Positions 1 to 7,969 of a stretch of 8,207 nt of DNA are shown here, in pieces; position 1 is the stretch's first letter; every line of letters starts with the position of its first letter. The stretch comes from Bacteroidales bacterium (GTDB taxonomy: Bacteria; Bacteroidota; Bacteroidia; Bacteroidales; UBA7960). The stretch spans positions 1 to 8,207 of the forward strand of contig PWNY01000176.1 of assembly GCA_003557805.1 (NCBI GenBank), written 5' to 3'. The notes below the pieces were generated by a model, which was not told the DNA's origin, ran no database searches, and was given only the letters and a program-made list of their open reading frames with translations. Position numbers and translations under genes: made by a program.

Positions 1-795
1 GAATCAGAGGCATTTTACCCGGTTTACACCATCACCCAGGATGATATGGATAATGGTTCGGTAACCAATATTGCAGGGGTAACAGCTACAGGTCCGGATG
101 AAATGGTTGTAAGTGACAGTGACCAGGCAGAGGTGATCGCCGTGGGGGATGCACTGGTAGAAATCACCAAGACGGCCGATCCCGAAAGCTACTCATTTGT
201 GGGTGAAGAGATAACATATACTATAAGAGTTGAGAACACCGGTAATGTCACACTTACAGACTTAGTTGTTACCGACCCGCTTACCGGTATGAATGAGCAG
301 CTTACAAGCCTCGCACCTGATGATCCTCTGACATTCATTGAGACTTACACAGTAACACAGCAGGACATCGACAATTTGAGCATCACCAATACCGCACAGG
401 TGGTTGGATATGGGCCGAACAGTGAAACTATAAGCGACCAAACCCAGGTTACCATTGAGGCTGATGCAGAGCCGGCCCTGGTGGTTGAAAAAGTCGCAGA
501 TCCTTTGACCTATAGTGTACAGGGTGATATTATATATTATGAGATAACAGTTAATAACACCGGCAATGTAACCCTGACCGATATAGTTGTAACCGACCAG
601 CTGATCGATGTTTATAACTACACAATCGCAAGCCTTGGTCCAGAGGATGATTATACAATAGACGGACAGTATGAAGTAACCCAGGATGACCTGGTTGAAG
701 GAAGCATAACAAATGAAGCCATAGCAACTGTAACATTCGGTGGTTCAACAATAACCGAAAGGGATGAAGTTACCGTAACGGCTGAGTTCAATGAA
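1..795 (+). repeat. DUF7507-like tandem protein repeats (one partial, two full)
   Basis: Repeat units start at 151 and 475 and have a period of 324 bases (108 codons). A partial unit covers 1-150. Shared landmarks are the opening K.ADP.(S/T)YS(F/V).G(E/D), the core NTGNVTLTD.VVTD, then YTVTQQDI or YEVTQDDL followed by SITN.A. The units are diverged at DNA level, so they are old duplications. The array probably continues upstream of the window. Confidence 0.85.
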
Positions 796-3597
796 CTTAT
801 AGCAAATGATGTGGATGCAACAGATAACCCGGTCAATGGCTATGAAGGTGGTGTTGCTGTTGAGACAGTTATATACAACGACCTTCTCAACCAGCTGCCT
901 GTACAACTGCCGGATGTGATCATTAGCTTTGTTGGTTTTGCTGATCCTGCTGCTGCGGAATTTATTGAATTCGATGAGTCTACCGGTCAGGTAAGAGTCC
1001 TGCCTATGACACCCGGAGGTGTATACGAGCTCAGGTACAGCATATGCGAGGCGCTTAACACGGTCAACTGCGATGAGGCAAGTGTCCGGATAGCAGTTAC
1101 TGCCACAGCCGACCTGGAGGTTCAAAAATCAGCCGACAGGGATGTTGCAATCGCCGGTGAAGAGATTGAATATAGCATCACAGTTACAAATCATGGTCCG
1201 AGTGAGGCAGAGAATGTAGTAGTTACCGATATTATGCCCGAAGGACTGGAAGTTACCGGTGCAACGGCTACCGAAGGAGAATGGAATCAGCCCTACTGGA
1301 CAATAGATCTTCTTGAAGTGGGCCAGCAGCAGACTATAACCCTTTCAGTTATGCTCAGCCCGTCACTGCCTGACCAAAGCACTGTCAGGAACCTCGCTTC
1401 TGTAAGCAGCGATACAGAGGATCCGAACCTGGCAAACAACTCAGCTGAAGTGGAAACACCTGTTCAGACCCTGGCAGACATCGCGGTGGATAAAACAGCT
1501 GACAAAGAAGTTGCGATTGCAGGTGAAGGGCTTGAATACACAATTACAGTAACAAACTACGGCCCGAGCGATGCACAAAATGTGGTCGTTGAGGATCAGC
1601 TGCCCGACGGTGCAGAAATTGTCTCGACATCTGAGAGTGCCGGGGAATGGGTTGATCCTTACTGGACAATAGGCACCCTCAGGGCAGGAGGCAGTGAAAC
1701 CCTGACCCTTGAGGTAAGTCTCAGCCCCGCACTGGAGCATGGAAGCACTATCACAAATACCGCAATCGCTGAATCCGGCACTGAAGACCCGGATAATTCC
1801 AACAACACTGCAGTGGCAGAGACACTAATACATACGCTGGCAGACCTGCGCATTGAGAAGAGGGCCGACAGGGATACGGTAATTGCAGGGGAACAGATGA
1901 TCTATACTATTACAGTATTTAATGAAGGGCCAAGCAATGCACAAAACGTTGCCGTTGAGGACCAGCTGCCCGAAGGACTTAGCATAATTGAAGCAACCCC
2001 GGAATATGGAAGCTGGGATGAGCCGGTATGGCATATAGATTTGCTCGAGCCAGGACAGCAGGTTAGTATAGACATCACAGTCTCTGTAAGCCAGGCACTG
2101 CCTGATATGAGCATTATAACCAACAATGCCCTGGTTGAAAGCGATACAGATGATCCAGATACTGGCAACAACAGTGCATCAGTATCAACAACCGTAAGGA
2201 GGGTTGCCGACCTTGCAATATCGGCGGTTCATTACAGGGACACTGTGGTTGCAGGTGAGTATATGCATTATACACTGACCGCGACCAATATGGGCCCGAG
2301 CCTTGCAAGCGATGTAAGTATATGGTCAGGACTTTCAGATCATATCCTTTCAAGTGAGCTTACCCATGACAGGGGTGAAAGTTGGCAAGAGTGGAACGAT
2401 CCTCATATGGTTGAACTGTTGCAACCCGGTGACACCATTGAGCTCCATATGAGGTCACTCGTTGCAAGTTCCGCACTTGACAGCATTGTCCACACTGCTA
2501 CAATTGAAAGTGAGACCCATGATCCCGACCTTGAGAACAATGTTCACACCGAGGTAATATATATTGAAACCATTGCCGACCTCTCACTTAAAAAAGCAGC
2601 GAACAACACTATACCAGTTGCGGGTCTTGATTTTGACTACAGCATCACAATACATAACCTTGGACCAAGTGATGCCAGGAGTGTTGAGATACTGAGCGAC
2701 TTCCCCGATGAGCTGACCCTTAACGGCAATAGCGAGCAGTTGAGCGCTAAATCGTTCAAGCAGCTTAAGTGGGATTATCCTCTTCTGAAGGCAAAAGACA
2801 GCATCCACATTGAGATATCTGCTGGCGTTCCAAGTCATATTCCAGAGAACACCGGGTTCAGGAAAGAGAGCAGGGTGCAGAGCACTACAGAAGATCCTGA
2901 CCTGACCAATAACTTTGGTATTCTTGAGGTTGTAATCACCACCGAGGCTGACCTTGAGGTGAGAAAACGTGCAATTCCAGAAAGCGCAGAAGGCGGAAGT
3001 CATGTTGACTATATAATAACGCTTACAAACTACGGACCAAGCTATGCCCACTACATAACACTTGTTGATGACATACCCGAAGGGTTGTCATTTGTAAGTG
3101 CCGACAATAACGGTCACTATATAGAATATGACCACAGCATCATCTGGTCACTTGACGAGCTGGCTGACGGGGAGAGCGTTGAGTTCAGGGCCACCCTGAG
3201 GGTAGGCCGGGAGGTGCCGGGTCATACTGTTCTGACCAACCTGGCAATGGTGTCGAGCCAGACATTCGACCCCAACCACAACAATACATGGGACAGCGCT
3301 GAAATAACGGTAGAGGAAGCAATAGAACTGTTTATACCGGAAGGCTTCTCACCGGATGGCGACGGCATTAACGATTATTTCGTAATAGGAGGGTTGCTTG
3401 ACCTCTACCCTGACAACAGGGGTATAAAGATATTTGACCGCTGGGGCACCCTTGTTTACGAACAATCACCATATGATAATTCATGGGATGGAACAGATAT
3501 GAACAACAGGCCTCTGCCTGTTGGTACGTATTACTATATACTTGACCTCGGAAGTGGTCAGGACCCGATCAGGAGTTTTATATACCTGGCAAGATAA
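1..3597 (+). CDS. Repeat-rich secreted surface protein with type IX (type B, CHU_C) sorting domain, 5' partial
   Basis: The frame is open from base 1 to the TAA at 3595-3597. The first 50 residues continue a repeat, so the true start lies upstream and the ATG at 46 is internal. Domains by visible residue: end of a repeat (1-50), two ~108-residue DUF7507-like repeats with ENTGNVTLTD-type cores (51-265), one Ig-like module (266-369), six DUF11-type repeats of 122-125 residues (370-1107), and a C-terminal gliding-motility-associated domain (1108-1198) with FSPDGDGIND, IFDRWGTLVYE and GTYYYILDL. In Bacteroidota this last domain directs export through the type IX secretion system. The protein is probably an elongated cell-surface or released adhesin-like filament; no enzymatic motif is visible. 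Cys349 and Cys357 are the only cysteines seen. A PorP/SprF-family gene follows 18 bases downstream, as in SprB/SprF pairs. The ligand cannot be read from the sequence. Confidence 0.93.
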   Translation, partial: ESEAFYPVYTITQDDMDNGSVTNIAGVTATGPDEMVVSDSDQAEVIAVGDALVEITKTADPESYSFVGEEITYTIRVENTGNVTLTDLVVTDPLTGMNEQLTSLAPDDPLTFIETYTVTQQDIDNLSITNTAQVVGYGPNSETISDQTQVTIEADAEPALVVEKVADPLTYSVQGDIIYYEITVNNTGNVTLTDIVVTDQLIDVYNYTIASLGPEDDYTIDGQYEVTQDDLVEGSITNEAIATVTFGGSTITERDEVTVTAEFNELIANDVDATDNPVNGYEGGVAVETVIYNDLLNQLPVQLPDVIISFVGFADPAAAEFIEFDESTGQVRVLPMTPGGVYELRYSICEALNTVNCDEASVRIAVTATADLEVQKSADRDVAIAGEEIEYSITVTNHGPSEAENVVVTDIMPEGLEVTGATATEGEWNQPYWTIDLLEVGQQQTITLSVMLSPSLPDQSTVRNLASVSSDTEDPNLANNSAEVETPVQTLADIAVDKTADKEVAIAGEGLEYTITVTNYGPSDAQNVVVEDQLPDGAEIVSTSESAGEWVDPYWTIGTLRAGGSETLTLEVSLSPALEHGSTITNTAIAESGTEDPDNSNNTAVAETLIHTLADLRIEKRADRDTVIAGEQMIYTITVFNEGPSNAQNVAVEDQLPEGLSIIEATPEYGSWDEPVWHIDLLEPGQQVSIDITVSVSQALPDMSIITNNALVESDTDDPDTGNNSASVSTTVRRVADLAISAVHYRDTVVAGEYMHYTLTATNMGPSLASDVSIWSGLSDHILSSELTHDRGESWQEWNDPHMVELLQPGDTIELHMRSLVASSALDSIVHTATIESETHDPDLENNVHTEVIYIETIADLSLKKAANNTIPVAGLDFDYSITIHNLGPSDARSVEILSDFPDELTLNGNSEQLSAKSFKQLKWDYPLLKAKDSIHIEISAGVPSHIPENTGFRKESRVQSTTEDPDLTNNFGILEVVITTEADLEVRKRAIPESAEGGSHVDYIITLTNYGPSYAHYITLVDDIPEGLSFVSADNNGHYIEYDHSIIWSLDELADGESVEFRATLRVGREVPGHTVLTNLAMVSSQTFDPNHNNTWDSAEITVEEAIELFIPEGFSPDGDGINDYFVIGGLLDLYPDNRGIKIFDRWGTLVYEQSPYDNSWDGTDMNNRPLPVGTYYYILDLGSGQDPIRSFIYLAR
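796..1107 (+). other. Single Ig-like module between the two repeat classes
   Basis: Visible residues 266-369 begin NDVDATDNPVNGYEGG and end in a beta-strand-like SVRIAVTA. The stretch YSICEALNTVNCDEAS resembles a pattern seen in other Bacteroidota surface proteins, with two cysteines eight residues apart that could form a disulfide after export. It matches neither the repeats before it nor those after it, so it may be a hinge or a separate binding module. The domain assignment is from pattern memory and not from a profile search. Confidence 0.6.
1108..3321 (+). repeat. Six tandem DUF11-type protein repeats
   Basis: Units start at 1108, 1474, 1840, 2206, 2575 and 2947, with lengths of 122, 122, 122, 123, 124 and 125 codons. 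Each opens with AD(L/I), has an (Y/D)(T/S)(I/L)T..N.GPS core, and all but the last close with an acidic (T)(E/D/H)DP(D/N)..NN loop that could bind Ca2+. Units 1-3 are most alike, with a G.W..P.W.I motif. Units 4-6 have lost or altered that motif and the K.AD opening. Ca2+ binding is inference. Confidence 0.88.
3322..3594 (+). other. CHU_C / gliding-motility-associated C-terminal domain (T9SS type B signal)
   Basis: The last 91 residues carry the hallmarks of this family in order: PEGFSPDGDGINDYF, IKIFDRWGTLVYE, YDNSWDGTD, LPVGTYYYIL. The Asp/Asn-rich SPDGDGIND is characteristic. This is the type B sorting domain, which is normally associated with a partner PorP/SprF protein for export, and one is encoded next door. 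Confidence 0.92.
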
Positions 3598-3615
3598 AGG
3601 TGCAAACAACACATT

Positions 3616-4581
3616 ATGATCATGAAAAAAACAGTAATTATTTTCGCTATCCTCTTTTCATGCGGACTGTTTCAAAAGCTGCATGCCCAAAGGGAGGTAA
3701 TGTTTGCGCATTACAAGTATAACCTGCAGGAGATCAACCCGGGTTATGTGGGGAGCAGGGCGTCAATGTCGATAATATCGCTGAACCGCTCCCACTGGAC
3801 ACTGGTGTTCGACAAGGCACCTGTAACCCAGAGCCTGAACGTTCACAGCCCGACCAACAATGAGAACATAGGACTTGGCATTTCATTCAGGAATGAGAGG
3901 TTCGGCCCTGAAAAGACAACCTCATTCTTCGCTGACTTCTCATACAGGGTGCAGGCAACCCATCAGGGCACCCTCTCTTTCGGGATCAAAGCAGGTATGG
4001 GGCTTTATGACGTTCCGCTTACAGAGCTGATAATTGATGACCCCAGGGATCCCCATTTTGCATCCGACTACCGCAGCCACTGGCTTCCCAATTTCGGTTT
4101 CGGGATGTATTACCGGGAAGAGAACCTGTATATCGGTGTTTCAATACCGAAGTTCCTGGAGGTTAACTATTTTGACAACTCCCTCACCGGGGGTGCAAGA
4201 ACCATACTTCAGGAAAGGAACTACTACCTCACAGCTGGGGCTGCTTTTGAGATAAACCCCGATATGGTTATAGTTCCCACAACCTATATGAGGTACCAGA
4301 GAGATGCAAAGGGAAACGGAGGCCCTGTGATCGAAGCTGACCTGTCGGCGAACATCATCCTGTTCGACAGGTTCTCTGCAGGTGCTATGGTAAGGCTGCA
4401 GGATGCATTTGGCCTGATGCTGGGGTTGAGGGTGAGTGACAACTGGACCCTGAATTACTCATTCGACTGGTCAATACTCAACAGGGTGCCAAGTTTTAAT
4501 TTCGGCAGCCATGAACTTGTGCTAAGGTATGATCTTAACTTTTTGTACACACACCGGCCTAATGTACCGATGTATTTCTAA
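3616..4581 (+). CDS. PorP/SprF-family type IX secretion outer-membrane protein
   Basis: The product is a 321-residue protein, the usual size for the family. Residues 1-25 form a signal peptide (KK, hydrophobic FAILFSCGLF, then LHAQ). Family landmarks follow: INPGYVGSR at 40-48, APVTQSLNVHSP at 68-79, LPNFGFGMYY at 157-166, LYIGVSIPKF at 171-180 and a terminal beta-strand ELVLRYDLNF near 300-309. It is predicted to be an outer-membrane beta-barrel. SprF of Flavobacterium johnsoniae is needed for secretion of its cognate partner SprB, and PorP is a general T9SS component. Placement 18 bases behind a CHU_C-domain substrate argues for a dedicated SprF-like role in the same operon. No strong Shine-Dalgarno sequence is seen; a second ATG at 3622 (MKKTV...) is an equally good start. 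Confidence 0.92.
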   Translation: MIMKKTVIIFAILFSCGLFQKLHAQREVMFAHYKYNLQEINPGYVGSRASMSIISLNRSHWTLVFDKAPVTQSLNVHSPTNNENIGLGISFRNERFGPEKTTSFFADFSYRVQATHQGTLSFGIKAGMGLYDVPLTELIIDDPRDPHFASDYRSHWLPNFGFGMYYREENLYIGVSIPKFLEVNYFDNSLTGGARTILQERNYYLTAGAAFEINPDMVIVPTTYMRYQRDAKGNGGPVIEADLSANIILFDRFSAGAMVRLQDAFGLMLGLRVSDNWTLNYSFDWSILNRVPSFNFGSHELVLRYDLNFLYTHRPNVPMYF

Positions 4582-4599
4582 AACATAAACCTGGCCGGT
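4553..4599. repeat. Inverted repeat at the convergent gene junction
   Basis: ACCGGCC (4553-4559) and GGCCGGT (4593-4599) are perfect 7-base complements with a 33-base loop spanning the end of the PorP/SprF gene and most of the 24-base gap before the argS stop. It could act as a bidirectional transcription end, but there is no T-run on either side and the loop is long. A functional role is therefore weakly supported. Confidence 0.3.
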
Positions 4600-4605
4600 A
4601 TACAA

Positions 4606-6402
4606 TTACATCCTTTCGGGAACATCGATACCCAGTAGGGCCATGGCATTACGGATGGTGACAGCAGTCAACCGGGACAGGCAAAGGCGCATATCGCTTA
4701 TCCTTGTATCTGGCTCATTCAATATTGAGCAGTCATGGTAAAACTGGTTGAACTCACGAGCCAGTTCATAAACATAGTTCGCAATCCTGGCCGGGCTGAG
4801 TTCACTGGCAGCCTCACGGAGGGTTTCAGGGAAATCATACAATGACTTTAGAAGCTGTTTCTCCTTTTCGTTCAGGGTTACATCCTTTAGTACTCCGGGA
4901 GCATTATCCAGCCTATCGCTTCCGGCCTTCCTCAACACGGAGCAGATACGGGCATAGGTGTATTGGATAAAGGGTCCGGTATTCCCGTTGAAGTCAACCG
5001 ACTCCTCGGGGTTGAAGAGCATGTTCTTTTTGGGATCTACCTTTAAAATGAAGTACTTCAGTGCACCAAGGCCTATGGTATGGTAGAGCCACTTTTTTTC
5101 TTCGTTGTCAAAACCGCTTGTTTTGCCGAGCTCCCCGGTGATCCTCTCAGCCGTTGTGACCATCTCGTCCATAAGATCATCCGCGTCCACAACAGTACCC
5201 TCCCTTGACTTCATCTTGCCGTCGGGTAGTTCCACCATGCCATAGCTTAGATGGTAAATTGCATCCGCATAGGGTTTGCCAAGTTTTTTCAGGACCCTGC
5301 GAAGCACGTTGAAATGGTGGTTCTGCTCATTTCCGACCACATATACCATCTTTTCCGGCTCAAAGTCATCATACCTGAGCTGGGCCGTGCCTATATCCTG
5401 TGTCATGTATACCGATGTTCCATCAGATCTGAGCAGCAGCTTGTCATCGAGCTTGTAGGCGCTTAGGTCAACCCATACTGAGTTGTCCTCCTTTTTGAAC
5501 ATGACCCTCTTTTCAAGGCCTTCAAGGACTATATCCCTGCCAAGAAGGTATGTGTCGGATTCATAATAGATTTTATCAAAATCGACTCCAAGCCGTTTAT
5601 ATGTTGCATCAAAGCCCTCATAAACCCAGGAGTTCATCATCTTCCATATCCTGGTCACCTCCCCGTCACGGGCCTCCCACTTCCTCAGCAGGTCCTGTGC
5701 CTCAAGCATCAGGGGGGCCTTTTTCCTGGCCTCATCCTCCCCTGCTCCTTCACTCTCCATGATAGCTGCTACCTGACGGCGAAGCTCACTCTCAAACCTC
5801 ACATAGTAATCACCTACAAGTTTATCCCCTTTCTTGCCGCTGCTTTCGGGAGTCTCTCCGTTGCCGTATTTAATCCAGGCAAGCATCGACTTGCAAATAT
5901 GTATACCCCTGTCATTGACAAGGTTTACCTTTTTCACACTCTTTCCGCTGGCCTCAAGAAGCCGGGATACTGAATACCCAAGAAGGTTGTTGCGTATATG
6001 GCCAAGGTGAAGCGGTTTGTTCGTATTGGGGGATGAATACTCCACAACCACCGGTGCACTGTTGGGTTTAGCAGGCATATAGCCGAACTTGTCATCTTTT
6101 AGATTCTCTTCTAAAAACCCGAGCCAGTATCGCTCCGTAAGGCTCAGGTTTAGAAAACCCTTAACGGCATTGAACTCCTCGACCTCTTCCACCTCTTCCA
6201 CCAATGCCCTGCCGATAGTTTCAGCAACCTCTTCAGGGGAACGCTTCAACAGCTTTACAATAGGGAACACCACAATGGTAAGGTCCCCCCTGAAATCCTT
6301 CCTTGTCTTCTGTATCACGATTTTTCCAGCTTCAGGCTCAACACCTGTCAGCCTCTTTATAATCCCTGATACAGCTGAAATTATCTTTTCCTCTATCTTC
6401 AT
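4606..6402 (-). CDS. argS: Arginyl-tRNA synthetase (class Ia)
   Basis: This enzyme charges tRNA-Arg with arginine using ATP in the cytoplasm. The product is 598 residues, full length for the family. The N-terminal additional domain (about 1-100) is followed by the catalytic Rossmann fold with VVVEYSSPNTNKPLHLGHIR (118-137), which holds the HIGH signature as HLGH at 132-135. The KMSKS loop appears as KMKSREGTV at 396-404. NGNTGPFIQYTYARI (472-486) leads into the C-terminal DALR anticodon-binding domain, which ends in the typical PERM. The ATG at 6400-6402 is preferred: the frame extends to a TTG at 6444, but those 14 extra residues are not family-like and overlap a candidate promoter. The leader is AT-rich without a Shine-Dalgarno sequence, which is common in Bacteroidota. 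It lies 110 bases downstream of mgtE on the same strand. Confidence 0.97.
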   Translation of the reverse strand: MKIEEKIISAVSGIIKRLTGVEPEAGKIVIQKTRKDFRGDLTIVVFPIVKLLKRSPEEVAETIGRALVEEVEEVEEFNAVKGFLNLSLTERYWLGFLEENLKDDKFGYMPAKPNSAPVVVEYSSPNTNKPLHLGHIRNNLLGYSVSRLLEASGKSVKKVNLVNDRGIHICKSMLAWIKYGNGETPESSGKKGDKLVGDYYVRFESELRRQVAAIMESEGAGEDEARKKAPLMLEAQDLLRKWEARDGEVTRIWKMMNSWVYEGFDATYKRLGVDFDKIYYESDTYLLGRDIVLEGLEKRVMFKKEDNSVWVDLSAYKLDDKLLLRSDGTSVYMTQDIGTAQLRYDDFEPEKMVYVVGNEQNHHFNVLRRVLKKLGKPYADAIYHLSYGMVELPDGKMKSREGTVVDADDLMDEMVTTAERITGELGKTSGFDNEEKKWLYHTIGLGALKYFILKVDPKKNMLFNPEESVDFNGNTGPFIQYTYARICSVLRKAGSDRLDNAPGVLKDVTLNEKEKQLLKSLYDFPETLREAASELSPARIANYVYELAREFNQFYHDCSILNEPDTRISDMRLCLSRLTAVTIRNAMALLGIDVPERM

Positions 6403-6422
6403 TTTAAAAATATTATAAGGGG

Positions 6423-6430
6423 CAAATATA
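6423..6430 (-). promoter_or_regulatory. Candidate Bacteroidota -7 promoter element for argS
   Basis: On the minus strand TATATTTG fits the Bacteroidota -7 consensus TAnnTTTG, 20 bases upstream of the argS ATG. A TTTG at the -33 position is not well placed: the nearest ones leave spacers of 11 and 30 bases instead of the usual ~17-23. Only half of the promoter is therefore supported. Confidence 0.35.
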
Positions 6431-6437
6431 GATATAA

Positions 6438-6470
6438 ATGGCAAAGAGATTACCGGATGGCAAAGAGATT
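6438..6470. repeat. 14-base direct repeat upstream of argS
   Basis: ATGGCAAAGAGATT occurs at 6438-6451 and again at 6457-6470, a period of 19 bases with 5 bases between the copies. It lies in the mgtE-argS gap just upstream of the candidate argS promoter. The function is unknown; it could be an operator pair or a simple tandem duplication. Confidence 0.8.
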
Positions 6471-6512
6471 TACAAGGATGCCTATTCTTCCGCTTAAAAT
6501 AATCTGGCCGGT

Positions 6513-7898
6513 TTAAAAGAACAGCATCACCGCGATCCCGAAGTAGATAAGCAGCCCTGTAATATCCACCAGGGTGGTAATCGCGGGACTGGCAGCAACA
6601 GCCGGGTCCCCGCCAAGACGCTTAACCAGAAGCGGGAGCCCTGCACCGATAAGGGTGGCGGATATAACCTGAAGGCTCAATGCCAGGGATATCCCGAACG
6701 CAAGATAAAACAGACTGTACTGTTCAGGTATATCAGTTTCCCACGAGAGGAAAAGAATCTTTGCGAATGCAATAAATCCGAGAACTACAGAGAGCATAAG
6801 GGCTATCCTTGCCTCTTTTAAAAGTATCATCAGCCAGTTCCTGAGGCTTACCTGGCCAAGTGCAAGTGCACGTATTACCACAGTGGCAGCCTGGGAACCG
6901 ACGTTACCACCCGAGTCGGCAACCATAGGCATATAAAGGGCAAGTATGATAAGGGCCGACATGGCCTCCTCATACTTATGTATTATCATCCCCGAAAGCA
7001 CACCGATTACCGCCAGGGAGGCAACCCATGTAATACGTTTACGAAAATGCAAAACCACACCGGTTTCAGGATAGTCGAGGCTTTCATCATCAGGTACAAT
7101 ACCCATGAACTTCTCCATATCCTCGGTCTGTTCCGCCTGTATTACCTCAAGTGCATCATCGTGCCTTACGATACCTGCAAGCTGGCCATACTTATTTTTT
7201 ACCGGTATTGCAACCAGGTCATATTTTTCTATCTTGGCGGCAACAGTCTCCCTGTCATCATACACCTCGGCCCAGGCAAAATCCTTGTACACTATATCCC
7301 AGATCGAAGTATCCGGCTCGGCCATTATAAGATCCTTCAGGGTAGTAAAACCGTGAAGCTTCATGTCATTGTCTACAACATAGACATAATATATCATTTT
7401 CTTTGAAGGGGCGTCGCTGCGAACTTTCTCTATTGCCTGGGCAGCAGTCATGTCACCGATAATAGTTGCGAAATCGGTACTCATGATACCTCCGGCAGTC
7501 TCGGGGTCATATGAACTAAGGCGTATGACGTTCTCCCTGGTCTTTTTATCAAGGTAGGGCAGCAACTTCAGCTGGTCTTCCCTGTCAAGCTCCTGGTAAA
7601 AGTCAGCCCTTAAGTCGGATGCCATATGTATGAAAATACCTGCAAACTTCTTTGGCCCAAGCACCTCAAAAAGCTCAAGCTGCATTTCCGCATCAAAATC
7701 GGAAACAATATATCCCTGCTCCTCGGGTGAGAAATAACCCAGGATCTCTATTACGTCAGGTTTCTCAAGTTCCCTGAGAACTTCCACTACCTCTACAACA
7801 GGCATCTTTTTGAGAATGGTGACCAGCGCCTCCCACTCCCGGGCCTTAATAAGGCCCTCGATGACCATGTTCTTCTGATCTGTGTCAACTGTAACCAT
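6513..7898 (-). CDS. mgtE: MgtE-family magnesium channel/transporter
   Basis: The product is a 461-residue inner-membrane protein that takes up Mg2+ (family may also pass other divalent ions). Order of parts: N-terminal helical MgtE_N domain (about 20-130), two CBS domains (about 135-258, opening with the family signature TAGGIMSTDF at 134-143), a connecting helix, then about five membrane helices (about 290-461). The pore signature PMVADSGGNVGSQAATVVIR (324-343) and the last-helix segment TTLVDITGLLIYF (441-453), whose Asp445 fits the conserved pore aspartate, are both present. In studied members the acidic N/CBS domains bind cytosolic Mg2+ and close the pore. The ATG at 7896-7898 is chosen because AAGGAGGG sits just ahead of it. 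Upstream lies an M-box Mg2+ riboswitch with an intrinsic terminator, so expression should rise when Mg2+ is scarce. argS follows on the same strand after 110 bases. Confidence 0.96.
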   Translation of the reverse strand: MVTVDTDQKNMVIEGLIKAREWEALVTILKKMPVVEVVEVLRELEKPDVIEILGYFSPEEQGYIVSDFDAEMQLELFEVLGPKKFAGIFIHMASDLRADFYQELDREDQLKLLPYLDKKTRENVIRLSSYDPETAGGIMSTDFATIIGDMTAAQAIEKVRSDAPSKKMIYYVYVVDNDMKLHGFTTLKDLIMAEPDTSIWDIVYKDFAWAEVYDDRETVAAKIEKYDLVAIPVKNKYGQLAGIVRHDDALEVIQAEQTEDMEKFMGIVPDDESLDYPETGVVLHFRKRITWVASLAVIGVLSGMIIHKYEEAMSALIILALYMPMVADSGGNVGSQAATVVIRALALGQVSLRNWLMILLKEARIALMLSVVLGFIAFAKILFLSWETDIPEQYSLFYLAFGISLALSLQVISATLIGAGLPLLVKRLGGDPAVAASPAITTLVDITGLLIYFGIAVMLFF

Positions 7899-7902
7899 GA
7901 CT

Positions 7903-7910
7903 CCCTCCTT
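7903..7910 (-). promoter_or_regulatory. Strong Shine-Dalgarno of mgtE
   Basis: AAGGAGGG on the minus strand ends 4 bases before the mgtE ATG (core GGAGG is 5 bases away). This fixes the start codon. It stands out because the other genes here have no recognisable Shine-Dalgarno sequence, as is usual in Bacteroidota. Confidence 0.85.
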
Positions 7911-7969
7911 TCCGAAGTTAAAGGGGCTGCCCGGGGTTTTCCAAACCGGTTATAACAAGGGGGAAAGCC

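Noticed and set aside
2584..3051. 155-codon minus-strand frame inside the surface-protein gene, and other antisense frames there (for example 745-1125)
   Set aside because: They are antisense to a clearly coding repeat array; their composition is rich in Cys, Tyr and His and shows no domain.
6181..6203. Short 9-base tandem repeat (CCTCTTCCA twice) within argS
   Set aside because: It encodes an acidic EEVEEVEE stretch in the N-terminal domain and stays in frame; it looks like ordinary low-complexity coding sequence.
6412..6417. Perfect minus-strand TATAAT just upstream of argS as a -10 box
   Set aside because: It lies only 9 bases before the ATG with no -35 partner, and Bacteroidota promoters use TAnnTTTG; AT-rich leaders give such matches by chance.
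6403..6444. Extended argS start at TTG 6444
   Set aside because: The 14 added residues are not typical of ArgS, and the extension covers the AT-rich leader and the candidate promoter; MKIEEKI at 6402 fits the family.
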